DNA from: SIG565 sp045613385 | GTDB taxonomy: Bacteria > Bacillota > Clostridia > Oscillospirales > Acutalibacteraceae | Length of the DNA stretch: 64,000 nt | Reading direction: 5' to 3' | Assembly (NCBI GenBank): GCA_045613385.1 | Contig: JAZLAW010000008.1 | Span: 1 to 64,000 of the forward strand | In this document: positions 1-7,192 of the stretch, in pieces | Layout of the letters: each line of letters opens with the position of its first letter | Position numbering within the stretch: position 1 is the first letter of the stretch | Notes under the pieces: generated by a model | The model's input: the letters and a program-made list of their open reading frames with translations, nothing else | Told to the model about the DNA's origin: nothing | Databases searched by the model: none | Program-made: the position numbers and the translations under genes

Positions 1-96
1 TTGCGGGCACACCACAGCTTTCGCATCGTAATACCACTCGCCCACCTTTAAGGTTACTACGCTTGGGTTTACGGTTACGGATTCTACACATATCAT
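1..96 (-). CDS. Bacterial Ig-like (Big) domain protein, N-terminus only
   Basis: Only the first 32 codons are inside the window. The ATG at 96 is preceded by a strong GGAGGTG ribosome site. The visible residues include VTVNPSVVTLKVGEWYY, which is the opening strand pattern of Big_2-type immunoglobulin-like domains that often occur in tandem in clostridial surface proteins. No signal peptide precedes the domain, which is odd for a surface protein. It lies 42 bases after the DUF1906 gene in the same direction, so the two are probably co-transcribed. The function cannot be read from this fragment. Confidence 0.6.
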   Translation of the reverse strand, partial: MICVESVTVNPSVVTLKVGEWYYDAKAVVCPQ

Positions 97-138
97 TTTT
101 TACACCTCCATTATATATGTTTTTCTTTGTTTTTGCAA

Positions 139-945
139 CTAGAACATATTTTCAATGATAATTTTAGGATTAATTACAAGGTTAACATTAAACGATGTTT
201 CTCTACCCTCATCATCATTAATAGGATGGCATTGAATTCCATACTGCCAAATAGCAATATCGTCTCGGGTAATACCAGAAGGAGCAAAAGGTCCCCAATA
301 GTCAGGATGAATAAAATGTGAGTTTGTTGTTCTTTCGTACTGCTTAATATTAGGTGATACTGACCAAATAAGACACTTCTTAAACAACTCATTATCACTT
401 CTCGTACCACGGCTATATTCAGCATCGAAAATATATTTTGCATCGGTATTGGCCTTAAAGCCGGGAACATAACCTTCTGAGAACATACCAAGTGCATAGC
501 CCTTTAAGTAATCTCTTGTAATTTTAAATGTTTCAGGAAGTTCTAAGAATATAGCTGTTCCTTCGGTAATTCCTAATTCCATTGCAATGATTGCGATTTT
601 CTTTGCATGGATTTTACCCTGTTCCTCTGTTTCCTTAGGTTCAGAGTCCTTGTAGATAGGCACTATCTTACAGCCCTTTGAGTGTAAAAATTTAATTTCT
701 TCTTTAGTAAGACGGTTTTCTCCTGTCAAATATCTACCCCAAAAATTTGGATATGATTTGTTTTTTGCCACCCAGTCAAAATGAATTAAATTGTTCTGCA
801 ACAAATCATTCGCTTGTAAAACAGTATCTACACCTACCTTAAAATCATAATTTTTGGGTGCGCTTTTTGTCTCTGCTACAGCGGCAGTCTGCACCGGATT
901 TGCTACCACTGCTGTTAAATTTGTTCTTGCGCTTCTACACGCCAT
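139..945 (-). CDS. DUF1906 (Rv2525c-like) glycoside-hydrolase-like protein
   Basis: A 268-residue protein whose region from about residue 36 looks like the DUF1906 glycoside-hydrolase-like domain: a KVGVDT start, a GRYLTGENR segment near 70, then LHSKGCKIVPIYKD. Family members have a TIM-barrel related to GH25 lysozymes and are thought to act on glycans or cell wall, usually without proven activity. The first 35 residues are Ala/Thr-rich and not a recognisable signal peptide. The ATG at 945 has a GAAGGAAA ribosome site. The Big-domain gene follows 42 bases on. A terminator at 1013-1048 isolates it from the cluster upstream, so it needs its own promoter, which I could not place. The substrate is unknown. 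Confidence 0.65.
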   Translation of the reverse strand: MACRSARTNLTAVVANPVQTAAVAETKSAPKNYDFKVGVDTVLQANDLLQNNLIHFDWVAKNKSYPNFWGRYLTGENRLTKEEIKFLHSKGCKIVPIYKDSEPKETEEQGKIHAKKIAIIAMELGITEGTAIFLELPETFKITRDYLKGYALGMFSEGYVPGFKANTDAKYIFDAEYSRGTRSDNELFKKCLIWSVSPNIKQYERTTNSHFIHPDYWGPFAPSGITRDDIAIWQYGIQCHPINDDEGRETSFNVNLVINPKIIIENMF

Positions 946-1012
946 TTTTATTTCCTTCTTTCTTTTTTTATTTTCGGTAAAGCGTCCCTTACCTTACAGC
1001 TGCAAACTAAGT

Positions 1013-1048
1013 ATAAAAAATAACCCTGACAACTTGTGTCAGGGTTAT
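1013..1048 (-). terminator. Rho-independent terminator of the ACP/BtrH cluster
   Basis: A perfect 11-bp stem (1020-1030 with 1038-1048) and a 7-base loop, followed on the minus strand by TTTTTTAT. It lies 11 bases after the CYTH gene stop. The stem core, with AACCCTGAC, recurs almost unchanged in a hairpin at 6323-6357 at the head of the same cluster. Confidence 0.85.
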
Positions 1049-1058
1049 AAAAGTTATT

Positions 1059-1622
1059 TTATTTTTTTAATTGCTCAAAAAAGCGTTGGGATTTTGTTTT
1101 GCACCGTCCTACACGATTCAAAAATTCACTTTTGTTAGTTAAAATTTGGGCACCAACCAACTCTTCGGCTATTTTTTTCAACAAAGTTTGTGCATTTTCT
1201 GCATTTCCCTCGCGATACTCTATCTCCAACTCATAGTCTATAATTCCCAAATAAGTATTTTTATCAATTACAACTTCAATATCATTGTCCTTATATATCG
1301 GAACACGCCACGTAACTAACTCTCCTTGATACCTAAGACCCAATGTGTCGAAAATTTTTGTATCGAACTCATTACTTTCTACTAAACCGTCTTCAACACT
1401 GCAATCAGGATTTTCTCCACCATGATTTTTTATTGTTGCAATGAATTTACCATCTTTTGCGCGGATTCGGCATGTGATTCCCTTGTCATTCATGGACAAG
1501 TCATCGTTATCAAAATAATAATTTGTTTGCATCTTAGGTAAATTGTCGTTTTTTCGCATTAAAGCAATAACATTATACTCTTCCGCTGTCAACAAAATCT
1601 TTTTTTCATATTCTATCATCAT
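1059..1622 (-). CDS. CYTH-domain protein (triphosphate tunnel metalloenzyme)
   Basis: A 187-residue protein opening with IEYEKKI, which gives the ExExK signature of CYTH enzymes at residues 4-8. Further alternating charged strands (YYFDNDD, TCRIRAKDG, KFIATIKNHG, DYELEIEYR) fit the eight-stranded triphosphate tunnel. The family hydrolyses or cyclises triphosphates in a metal-dependent way: inorganic triphosphatase, thiamine triphosphatase or class IV adenylate cyclase. It is the last gene of the cluster, one base after the adenylating enzyme, so it is translationally linked to it. It may hydrolyse triphosphate or a nucleotide by-product of the pathway; this is inference. Specificity cannot be assigned. 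Confidence 0.75.
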   Translation of the reverse strand: MMIEYEKKILLTAEEYNVIALMRKNDNLPKMQTNYYFDNDDLSMNDKGITCRIRAKDGKFIATIKNHGGENPDCSVEDGLVESNEFDTKIFDTLGLRYQGELVTWRVPIYKDNDIEVVIDKNTYLGIIDYELEIEYREGNAENAQTLLKKIAEELVGAQILTNKSEFLNRVGRCKTKSQRFFEQLKK

Positions 1623-1623
1623 T

Positions 1624-2991
1624 TTATTTCCTTATAATTTTGCCCGAACCATTTTTAGGCATCTCATCTAAAAGGTTAATACGACTTGGCATTTGATATG
1701 GCGACAGATTTACTCGGCAAAGCTCTTTGATTTCCGCGACATCAGAAAAGTCGCCTGTTATATTCAAAACGATTTGAACTCCTAATTTTTCATCGGTAAT
1801 TCCGCATATATATACATCCTTTACTCGATTATCCCGTTTTAATGCACTTTCTATTTCTTGTGGATATATATTCATACCGGCTTTAATAATTAAATCGTCC
1901 GCTCGACCCTTGATTTTTAAAAGTCCTGCTTCATTAAATAATGCTAAATCGCCCGTACACAACCAACCGTCTTTAATAACTTCAGCCGTTTTTTCGGGAT
2001 CATTATAGTACCCCGCCATAACATTATCACCTTTAACCCATAGCATACCTATTTCATTAGTTTGTGCTTGTTTTCCTTCAGATGTAATTATTTTTAAGGA
2101 TACTGATTTTAATGGCACTCCTACAAAATCTGCATACTTTTTAAACATTTTGGGCGGTAAATAAGAAACTCTTGGACAAGCCTCGGTAAGTCCATAAATA
2201 TGATAAATTTCCGCATTAGGAAACTTCTCCGCTATACGCTTTCCGGTTTCAAAACTCATACACTCTCCACTAATACAAATATGTTCTAAGCAGTCATAAT
2301 TAATTTTTCTTTTAAGACGCGCCATCATGCTCAATAATGTAGGTGTTCCACAAATAGCGGTGATTTTATATTCTTTTAACATTCTAAGAATTATCGGTGG
2401 ATTAAATGATTCAGAGAAAAAACGGATTTTTACACCTCTTACGAGCGATGTAAGAAACTCACCGGTTAATACAGCACAATGATATAACGGTCTTGCAATT
2501 AAAATTGAATCGGAAGATTTTATATCAAAATACAACGAAATATCTTTAACATTTGCAATAATATTTGATTCCGTTAACATTGCACCTTTAGGTACACCGG
2601 TAGTTCCTGAAGTGCACATTATAACCGCAGGATGTACATCGAGTTCAACATATTTTGAGTCATTTATGTGAATAATTTGAAATTTACCATCTTGGTCCGT
2701 AATTACTGCGTCAGGCCTTATTGCATCTAAAATTTTATTACAATGCAGTTCTCCATACCGCGGCGAAAGGGGCAAAGCAGTTACTTGAGCCGCAAAACAA
2801 CTTAAAAGTGCAAGAGATGCTGCCATCTCGGATTTACACAAAATCGCACAACATTTTATCCCTTTTAGTTTTTTAGCAAACTCTTCGGTAAAAATTATTA
2901 TTTCTTCATAAGTCATAGAAGCTTCCTTTTCGCAGACAACTTGCTGTGTATTCTCTTCCATTTTATTTTTTAGATAATACCACAGTTTCAT
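1624..2991 (-). CDS. Stand-alone adenylate-forming enzyme (acyl/aminoacyl-ACP ligase-like)
   Basis: 455 residues of the ANL superfamily. Seen: the P-loop-like core TSGTTGVPKGAMLT, the YGLTE motif, GWLCTGD, KGRADDLIIKAG, and a C-terminal GSGKI with the catalytic lysine close to the end. Such enzymes activate a carboxylic acid as its AMP ester and pass it to CoA or a carrier-protein thiol. With an ACP two genes upstream and a BtrH-like acyltransferase between, loading of that ACP is the likely role. It is short, with no fused carrier or condensation domain. ATG at 2991 is chosen because AGAAGGTG precedes it; a TTG six bases earlier is possible. It overlaps the BtrH-like gene by 29 bases. The substrate is unknown. 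Confidence 0.8.
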   Translation of the reverse strand: MKLWYYLKNKMEENTQQVVCEKEASMTYEEIIIFTEEFAKKLKGIKCCAILCKSEMAASLALLSCFAAQVTALPLSPRYGELHCNKILDAIRPDAVITDQDGKFQIIHINDSKYVELDVHPAVIMCTSGTTGVPKGAMLTESNIIANVKDISLYFDIKSSDSILIARPLYHCAVLTGEFLTSLVRGVKIRFFSESFNPPIILRMLKEYKITAICGTPTLLSMMARLKRKINYDCLEHICISGECMSFETGKRIAEKFPNAEIYHIYGLTEACPRVSYLPPKMFKKYADFVGVPLKSVSLKIITSEGKQAQTNEIGMLWVKGDNVMAGYYNDPEKTAEVIKDGWLCTGDLALFNEAGLLKIKGRADDLIIKAGMNIYPQEIESALKRDNRVKDVYICGITDEKLGVQIVLNITGDFSDVAEIKELCRVNLSPYQMPSRINLLDEMPKNGSGKIIRK

Positions 2992-3985
2992 TATCAAACA
3001 CCTTCTTCATTTCTATTAGTAACTCTGTTAATATCTCTCGTTCTTTCACCATTAAACTCATAAGCTTATTTTTAATAATAGGAAGCACGGAATCCCTGCG
3101 CTTCATATGGTGAGATGCATATAACATTCGCATAGTATTCGCCTCTGCAACAAGAGTTTCATATTGTTTACTATACCTTGTATCAAAACCCAATGATTGT
3201 TCTATCAATTCAATTCTTTCCAGCATTGATTTCTTATGTTCCCATATCATACGAAAGACTCTTCTATCCATACGCTCATACGGGATTTCTCCTCTATGCA
3301 ACTTTGAGACATACTCCGCGATATATTCATGAACAACTATTCCATAAACTTTTTCTTCGCCTTCAAACGGATATTTTTCAATATCAGAATCAAGATATTC
3401 TACAATCTTGCTATACACAGTCTTTGGTAAAAAGTCTAATTGATGACCTTTTGGTTTTATTGCACATAAATTGCCATATATGCCTTGTTTTGTCATGGCT
3501 TTTCTGCCCGCCTCAAAAGCACTTTGCGATGTCCAGAATTTTTGGTATATCCAATTACTATCATAAGCATATATACAGTAAGTCTTGTTCTCTTGGTTAT
3601 AACCACATATGCATCCGTCATGATTAAAATGTCGTTCTTTATACCAACTCTTGCCCTTAACATAGTAATCGTCAACTCCTGAGAAACAAACATAATACCC
3701 ATTATCGATTAAATTACGTATTACTTTGTTAAGACAACCTTCTAAAAATATCATAGGAAAAACTTTTACTTCTATATAGGGGGTTCTATCCAACGTAGAA
3801 TCAACCACACCTATATTTGGCGTTGTATACCCATAAAGGAACTTCCTGTTGCACTCAAGAACCAAAACCTCATTCAAATACCAGTTTCTAATTGTTGGGT
3901 TTTTTACTAAGCATGCAGTCAAAATTCCGTTATGGTATGTACTGTACATGGGTTCTAACAACGGCAATTCTGCAAACTTATTCAT
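2963..3985 (-). CDS. BtrH-like cysteine-protease-fold acyltransferase
   Basis: 340 residues. The central part (GYYVCFSGVDDYYVKG, then a His-Asp pair in HFNHDGCICGY and a YAYDSNW segment) resembles the BtrH N-terminal / C39-like domain of secondary-metabolite clusters. In butirosin synthesis BtrH moves an acyl group from an ACP thioester to an amine. The candidate nucleophile is a cysteine in the first third (for example residue 25), but I cannot fix it. The start at 3985 has AGGAGTG before it. The gene overlaps the ACP gene by 8 bases and the ligase by 29, which supports one ACP-based pathway. The assignment rests on motif pattern and context; it could instead be a peptidase or amidase. Confidence 0.5.
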   Translation of the reverse strand: MNKFAELPLLEPMYSTYHNGILTACLVKNPTIRNWYLNEVLVLECNRKFLYGYTTPNIGVVDSTLDRTPYIEVKVFPMIFLEGCLNKVIRNLIDNGYYVCFSGVDDYYVKGKSWYKERHFNHDGCICGYNQENKTYCIYAYDSNWIYQKFWTSQSAFEAGRKAMTKQGIYGNLCAIKPKGHQLDFLPKTVYSKIVEYLDSDIEKYPFEGEEKVYGIVVHEYIAEYVSKLHRGEIPYERMDRRVFRMIWEHKKSMLERIELIEQSLGFDTRYSKQYETLVAEANTMRMLYASHHMKRRDSVLPIIKNKLMSLMVKEREILTELLIEMKKVFDNETVVLSKK

Positions 3986-4223
3986 TTTTATCACTCCTAT
4001 ATTTGCCAACCATATCAATAACGTTTTGAACCGTTGTTAAATCAAAGGGATTCATATCCGATTCATCAAGTTCAATATCAAATATCTCTTCAATCTCAAC
4101 AAGCATAGTTACCATTGAAATACTATCCATTCCCAGTTCTTCTTGCAGCATAGCATCATTTTCAGTGATTTCCATGCCACTTAGTTCAAATAAAATATCT
4201 TTTACTTTTTCTTCAACATTCAT
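3978..4223 (-). CDS. Acyl carrier protein
   Basis: An 81-residue acidic protein with the phosphopantetheine site LGMDSISM; Ser34 would carry the 4'-phosphopantetheine arm. The usual DSL is DSI here, which is common in discrete carriers of specialised pathways. The helical layout and length match a single carrier domain. It sits between the kinase-like gene (overlap 11 bases) and the BtrH-like gene (overlap 8 bases), away from any fatty-acid genes, so a dedicated carrier for this cluster is likelier than the housekeeping AcpP. The loaded group and the phosphopantetheinyl transferase are not encoded here. Confidence 0.9.
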   Translation of the reverse strand: MNVEEKVKDILFELSGMEITENDAMLQEELGMDSISMVTMLVEIEEIFDIELDESDMNPFDLTTVQNVIDMVGKYRSDKNE

Positions 4224-4857
4224 TTTTAATCACCCTCTCCACTTCTCTTTTTACTATTGCATAGCATTTCTCAATCGGCAGTTCAGTCGATATAAGAACA
4301 CCATCATTAGCCTTACAAATCGCAATATATTCATCTCTAAGCTTGTATTGAAGTTCCATATCAATATACCTATCCTTTTCCTCTGCTCGACTACGAACGC
4401 GTTTCACAGCCGTTTCCACTGGTACATCAAAGAAAAAAGCAATATCCGGTTTTACCACTGATTTAGCAATCTCATAAATCCACTTATCATTCTCAAAACC
4501 ACGAGCCCGAAGATTTGCCAAACAAGAATAGAAATATCTATCGCTAATGACAATTTTCCCTTCTGCCATTTGCGGCTGAATCACTTTATTAACATGTTGT
4601 AGTCTATCGCTCGCCGCAAGTAGCGATAAACTCCTATAATCGTAAGCATCATGATTTGGACTATCCATATAGGTTCTAAAAATATCTGATTCCCGAACGG
4701 CGTTGGTTGGTTGTTTTGTTAAAAACACTTTATACTTTTTTTCTAAATCGTTCTTAAGTTTAGTCAACATAGTGGTTTTTCCGCAACCATCAAGACCGCA
4801 AAAAGTAATCAAATAACCATCTGTTGCATTATTTCTCATTTTTAATTGCTTCATCAT
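4213..4857 (-). CDS. Thymidylate-kinase-like P-loop kinase
   Basis: 214 residues with a P-loop GLDGCGKT at 21-28, the DRYFYS motif of thymidylate kinases, and a basic LID-like segment (VKRVRSRAEEKDRY). This fold transfers phosphate from ATP to a nucleoside monophosphate. The segment after DRY, where housekeeping enzymes carry an AYQ-type nucleotide-binding motif, reads SCLANLRARG, so the acceptor may differ from dTMP. Its place inside an ACP/BtrH/nucleotidyltransferase operon also argues for a specialised role. The ATGATG start at 4857 follows AGAGGTAG. It overlaps the nucleotidyltransferase gene by 29 bases. Confidence 0.75.
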   Translation of the reverse strand: MMKQLKMRNNATDGYLITFCGLDGCGKTTMLTKLKNDLEKKYKVFLTKQPTNAVRESDIFRTYMDSPNHDAYDYRSLSLLAASDRLQHVNKVIQPQMAEGKIVISDRYFYSCLANLRARGFENDKWIYEIAKSVVKPDIAFFFDVPVETAVKRVRSRAEEKDRYIDMELQYKLRDEYIAICKANDGVLISTELPIEKCYAIVKREVERVIKNEC

Positions 4858-5926
4858 TTTCTACCTCTTGTAAAAAATTTTTTCTATTGTCTGCAAAAAA
4901 ACGTTTTAAAATTGATTTTTCACAAAACACATATTGCTTTTTTTCCTTGGGCGATATTACAGTGTGAATAAATTCCGGTTCCACGCTCAAAATACTCTCT
5001 GCAACATCAGTGGCATATTTATTATCGAAATTAAATAATTCCGACATTTGAAGCACGGCAAATCCGCAAATCTTCTGCATTCCAAATTCTTTGGCCCGAG
5101 CAAAATATAAATCCACCTGCTCTTTTGCAGCATCATTAAGAAGCATATAAATATCAGAATATTTATACAATGTCATATCTCGCATCATTTCCACCCAAGG
5201 CAACGTAGTTGCTTCTTTATAAAGATGACAACATAAATGAACGAAGAAATCTTCACTGCTTAGTGTATGAACCTGCAAATTATGTAATTTTTTAATAACG
5301 GCATTATCAAGCATTTTCTTAAGAATATCTGTGTCCCCCGGCTTATAATCTAATGAAAAATTAATATCGACCTCTAAAAACTGCATACTCGGAAGATTAA
5401 CCTCCTTAATATATGAGACCGTTTCCCCACGCATCATCTTAGATTCAATAATTTCTTTACGTGTGGCTGGCTCAAATCTGCCATTGCGAACATTTCCTTG
5501 CTTAAATCCTGCTTTTACCAATGCATTGCCGATTTCAGTAACATCTTTCGGATTAACTAACAAATCGATATCATTTGAAGTTCTATATCCGGCGGGATAA
5601 CTTTTACACAAATAAGCCCCCTTAAGCAAAGAATATTTGCATTTGCTTTGAGACAGTATATCTTCGATTTGCTTTACACAATCAAAAAAACTCCTGTTTT
5701 TTTCAATGTTTTTTTCATATGCCGTTTTTAGAGAGTTGCGAAACTCACGATTTACCCTTCCTAATAAATCATGTTTTCTTAGTGTTCCATACGCAATTGC
5801 CGCCATGCGATTAAAAAACAAATGTCCTAGAACAGACGGCGTTGCAGATTTTAATAATTTTTGATCAAACCTATCCGCTTTAAAGCTACACAAATTTTTA
5901 AATAATTCTATTTCCTTTTGTTTCAT
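4829..5926 (-). CDS. Nucleotidyltransferase family protein (NTP_transf_5-like)
   Basis: 365 residues. The segment LLKGAYLCKSYPAG followed by RTSNDIDLLV matches the KGxxL...RxxxDIDLLV signature of the PF14907-type nucleotidyltransferases; the paired aspartates would bind metal. The His/Cys-rich middle (FFVHLCCHLYKEA) is also typical. Relatives occur in antibiotic and RiPP clusters, for example lasso-peptide tailoring next to kinases. The start at 5926 (MKQKEIELF) has an AGAAAGGA ribosome site; longer upstream readings lack one. It overlaps the regulator by 29 bases and the kinase-like gene by 29 bases. The acceptor could be a metabolite or a peptide and is unknown. Confidence 0.7.
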   Translation of the reverse strand: MKQKEIELFKNLCSFKADRFDQKLLKSATPSVLGHLFFNRMAAIAYGTLRKHDLLGRVNREFRNSLKTAYEKNIEKNRSFFDCVKQIEDILSQSKCKYSLLKGAYLCKSYPAGYRTSNDIDLLVNPKDVTEIGNALVKAGFKQGNVRNGRFEPATRKEIIESKMMRGETVSYIKEVNLPSMQFLEVDINFSLDYKPGDTDILKKMLDNAVIKKLHNLQVHTLSSEDFFVHLCCHLYKEATTLPWVEMMRDMTLYKYSDIYMLLNDAAKEQVDLYFARAKEFGMQKICGFAVLQMSELFNFDNKYATDVAESILSVEPEFIHTVISPKEKKQYVFCEKSILKRFFADNRKNFLQEVENDEAIKNEK

Positions 5927-6290
5927 TTTTATTTTCCTTTCTACTGTTTGTCTTTGTATATTGCGAAATAATAACTTTGAGTAACTCAATTTCGTCTTTA
6001 TGCAAATCACAAATTAATTTGTTTTCCGCTAAAAACATTAACTTATGTAATATTGAAAGTTCTTTTTCAGACATATACATTCTGCTGATTGTATAATCAT
6101 CCGTGACAAAAACGCCTCCTCCATATCTCCCGCACTGAGTATAAATCGGTTCTGTTACGCTAAGCACTTCTATATCTCGCAAAATTGTTCTTGTGGAAAC
6201 GCCGAACTCTTCTGCTAAATTACATATGGTCTCGTGTCTGCGTCGACACAAAATGCGCAATATTGCCATTCTTCGTTCGGTCGCTCCCAT
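5898..6290 (-). CDS. HTH_11/DeoR-type transcriptional regulator
   Basis: 130 residues. The N-terminus (ERRMAILRILCRRRHETICNLAEEFGVSTRTILRDIEVL compressed: residues 5 to about 45) is a winged helix-turn-helix of the HTH_11/DeoR class. The remainder, with GRYGGGVFV, looks like the start of the region that precedes a WYL domain, but no WYL domain follows. A start at 6290 is chosen because GGAGGGAA lies just upstream. It is the first gene of the cluster and probably controls it. The imperfect inverted repeat at 6323-6357, 33 bases before the start codon, is the obvious candidate operator. Confidence 0.75.
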   Translation of the reverse strand: MGATERRMAILRILCRRRHETICNLAEEFGVSTRTILRDIEVLSVTEPIYTQCGRYGGGVFVTDDYTISRMYMSEKELSILHKLMFLAENKLICDLHKDEIELLKVIISQYTKTNSRKENKNETKGNRII

Positions 6291-6322
6291 TCTTATTCCC
6301 TCCTTTCTTGTCCACAGTTTAT

Positions 6323-6357
6323 ATCCTAACCCTGACAATTTGCGTCATGGTTAGGAT
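6323..6357 (-). promoter_or_regulatory. Imperfect inverted repeat before the cluster, candidate operator
   Basis: A 14-bp-arm inverted repeat (6323-6336 with 6344-6357, one C/T mismatch) with a 7-base loop. It is not followed by a T-run in the direction of the cluster, so it is not a terminator. It lies 33 bases upstream of the regulator start. Its inner half is nearly the same as the terminator stem at 1020-1048 at the other end of the cluster. Confidence 0.5.
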
Positions 6358-6387
6358 TAAAAAAAGCAATCTTTGAGGAAATAGCAT

Positions 6388-6426
6388 AAAAACAGCCCCA
6401 TAGTACAAACTACAGGGCTGTTTTTT
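6388..6426 (-). terminator. Terminator of the integrase remnant
   Basis: Stem AACAGCCC (6391-6398) with GGGCTGTT (6415-6422), followed on the minus strand by a T-run. It overlaps the stop codon of the truncated integrase and separates it from the regulator operon. Confidence 0.75.
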
Positions 6427-6925
6427 ATATTTTGCTGTGAATATTTTCAATTAATTTAATAAACGGTTTTGCCGCTTTAATGATTTTTTCTTCGGTCGTG
6501 TGGGTATAAACTCCATCGGTTATGCTATCTTTAAGCGTATGTCCCATTAGTCGTTTTTTATAATAGCTGCCTATTTCACAATCGTTTAGCAAAGAACAAT
6601 ATGTATGCCTTAAACAATAAATCTTTAAATTGTCGACATTTTCAAATGTCGACTCTTTGATTTGATTGCGATAAACCTTCGCACCATTGATGATATCCAT
6701 TTCTCTAATCGTTGTCTCCCATGTTCTCGCTAGCGAACTTTCGGTATGTGCTTTTAGCACATCGTTTTGCTGATGGAAAACGAACTTCGGTTTTAAACCT
6801 TGTTTTTCTATATTAAGTTTATCTTCTTTAATAATATCCATCAAAAACTGTGGAACCGGAACTATTCTTATTCCGCTTTCTGTCTTTGATTTTTCTATAT
6901 GGAATATGTTATAATAAAATTAGAA
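6425..6925 (-). pseudogene. Tyrosine recombinase (integrase), 5'-truncated remnant
   Basis: The open frame begins after a TAA near 6927 and lacks a start codon in a sensible place. The first residues (EKSKTESGIRIVPVP) match the strand pair after the first catalytic arginine of phage-type integrases. Then come YCLRHTY (second catalytic arginine), LMGHT (histidine box) and VYTH, which holds the tyrosine nucleophile. The arm-binding domain, core-binding domain and the first catalytic arginine are missing, so it should be inactive. The box II histidine is also replaced by tyrosine. It lies about 185 bases from the tRNA-Gln fragment, as expected for the integrase of an element at that site. Confidence 0.75.
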
Positions 6926-6977
6926 ACTATAGGCTTTTGGAATTTCAAATTTTTCCCCCTACTTCCCCCCCTAAAGC

Positions 6978-7004
6978 ACAAAAAAGGCGACTTCAACCGT
7001 CGCC
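6978..7004 (-). terminator. Orphan Rho-independent terminator
   Basis: Stem GGCGAC/GTCGCC (6986-6991 with 6999-7004) followed on the minus strand by TTTTTT. No gene lies upstream of it on that strand within the island, so it is probably a relic of a lost small gene near the attachment site. Confidence 0.6.
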
Positions 7005-7109
7005 ATTAGATAAAAATTAGCAAAATGCAAAACTGCCGCAAACTCGCATTGCTAAATGGTTTTCAGCAATTTTTACTATCTTATACAATAGTCTTTGAAA
7101 ATAACGCAT

Positions 7110-7157
7110 AAGACTCTGACTCTGTTTGTTGGGGTTCGAATCCCTATTCCCCAGCCA
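7110..7157 (+). other. 3' half of a tRNA-Gln (CUG) gene: island attachment site
   Basis: The segment matches a tRNA from the anticodon arm to the CCA end. It has an anticodon loop CTCTGAC with CTG as anticodon, a T-arm TGGGG/CCCTA around TTCGAAT, and an acceptor strand TTCCCCA-G-CCA. No 5' half with TGGGGAA is found upstream, and the anticodon stem is mismatched on its 5' side. It is therefore a fragment, not a functional tRNA. A terminator follows 3 bases later. This is the layout of attR after integration into the 3' end of a tRNA gene. Confidence 0.75.
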
Positions 7158-7158
7158 A

Positions 7159-7190
7159 AAAAGACGATTGCGAAAGCAATCGTCTTTTTC
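7159..7190. terminator. Terminator after the tRNA fragment
   Basis: A perfect 10-bp stem (7161-7170 with 7177-7186) with T-run on the plus strand and A-run upstream, so it can act both for the former tRNA and for the convergent lipoprotein gene. Confidence 0.85.
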
Positions 7191-7192
7191 AG

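Larger units (their letters stand above)
1..7157. mobile_element. Right end of a degraded integrated island in tRNA-Gln
   Basis: The segment left of 7157 has the marks of an integrative element. A 3' half of a tRNA-Gln gene lies at 7110-7157, directly before a terminator that would have belonged to the original tRNA. A 5'-truncated tyrosine integrase (6425-6925) sits just inside it. Tyrosine integrases commonly use the 3' end of a tRNA gene and leave a duplicated 3' half at the far end. By that logic the intact tRNA-Gln and the other boundary lie left of the window. The left limit is unknown, and the inclusion of everything to base 1 is inference. Confidence 0.5.

Noticed and set aside
854..1138. 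Plus-strand hydrophobic ORF over the DUF1906 start and the terminator
   Set aside because: It crosses a terminator and two gene ends, has no ribosome site and is antisense to well-supported genes.
6290..6338. N-terminal extension of the HTH regulator from a TTG at 6338
   Set aside because: The TTG lies inside the inverted repeat and has no ribosome site; ATG 6290 with GGAGGG is far better.
7110..7157. A complete tRNA-Gln gene
   Set aside because: No 5' acceptor strand or D-arm exists upstream and the anticodon stem is mismatched, so only a 3' fragment is present.
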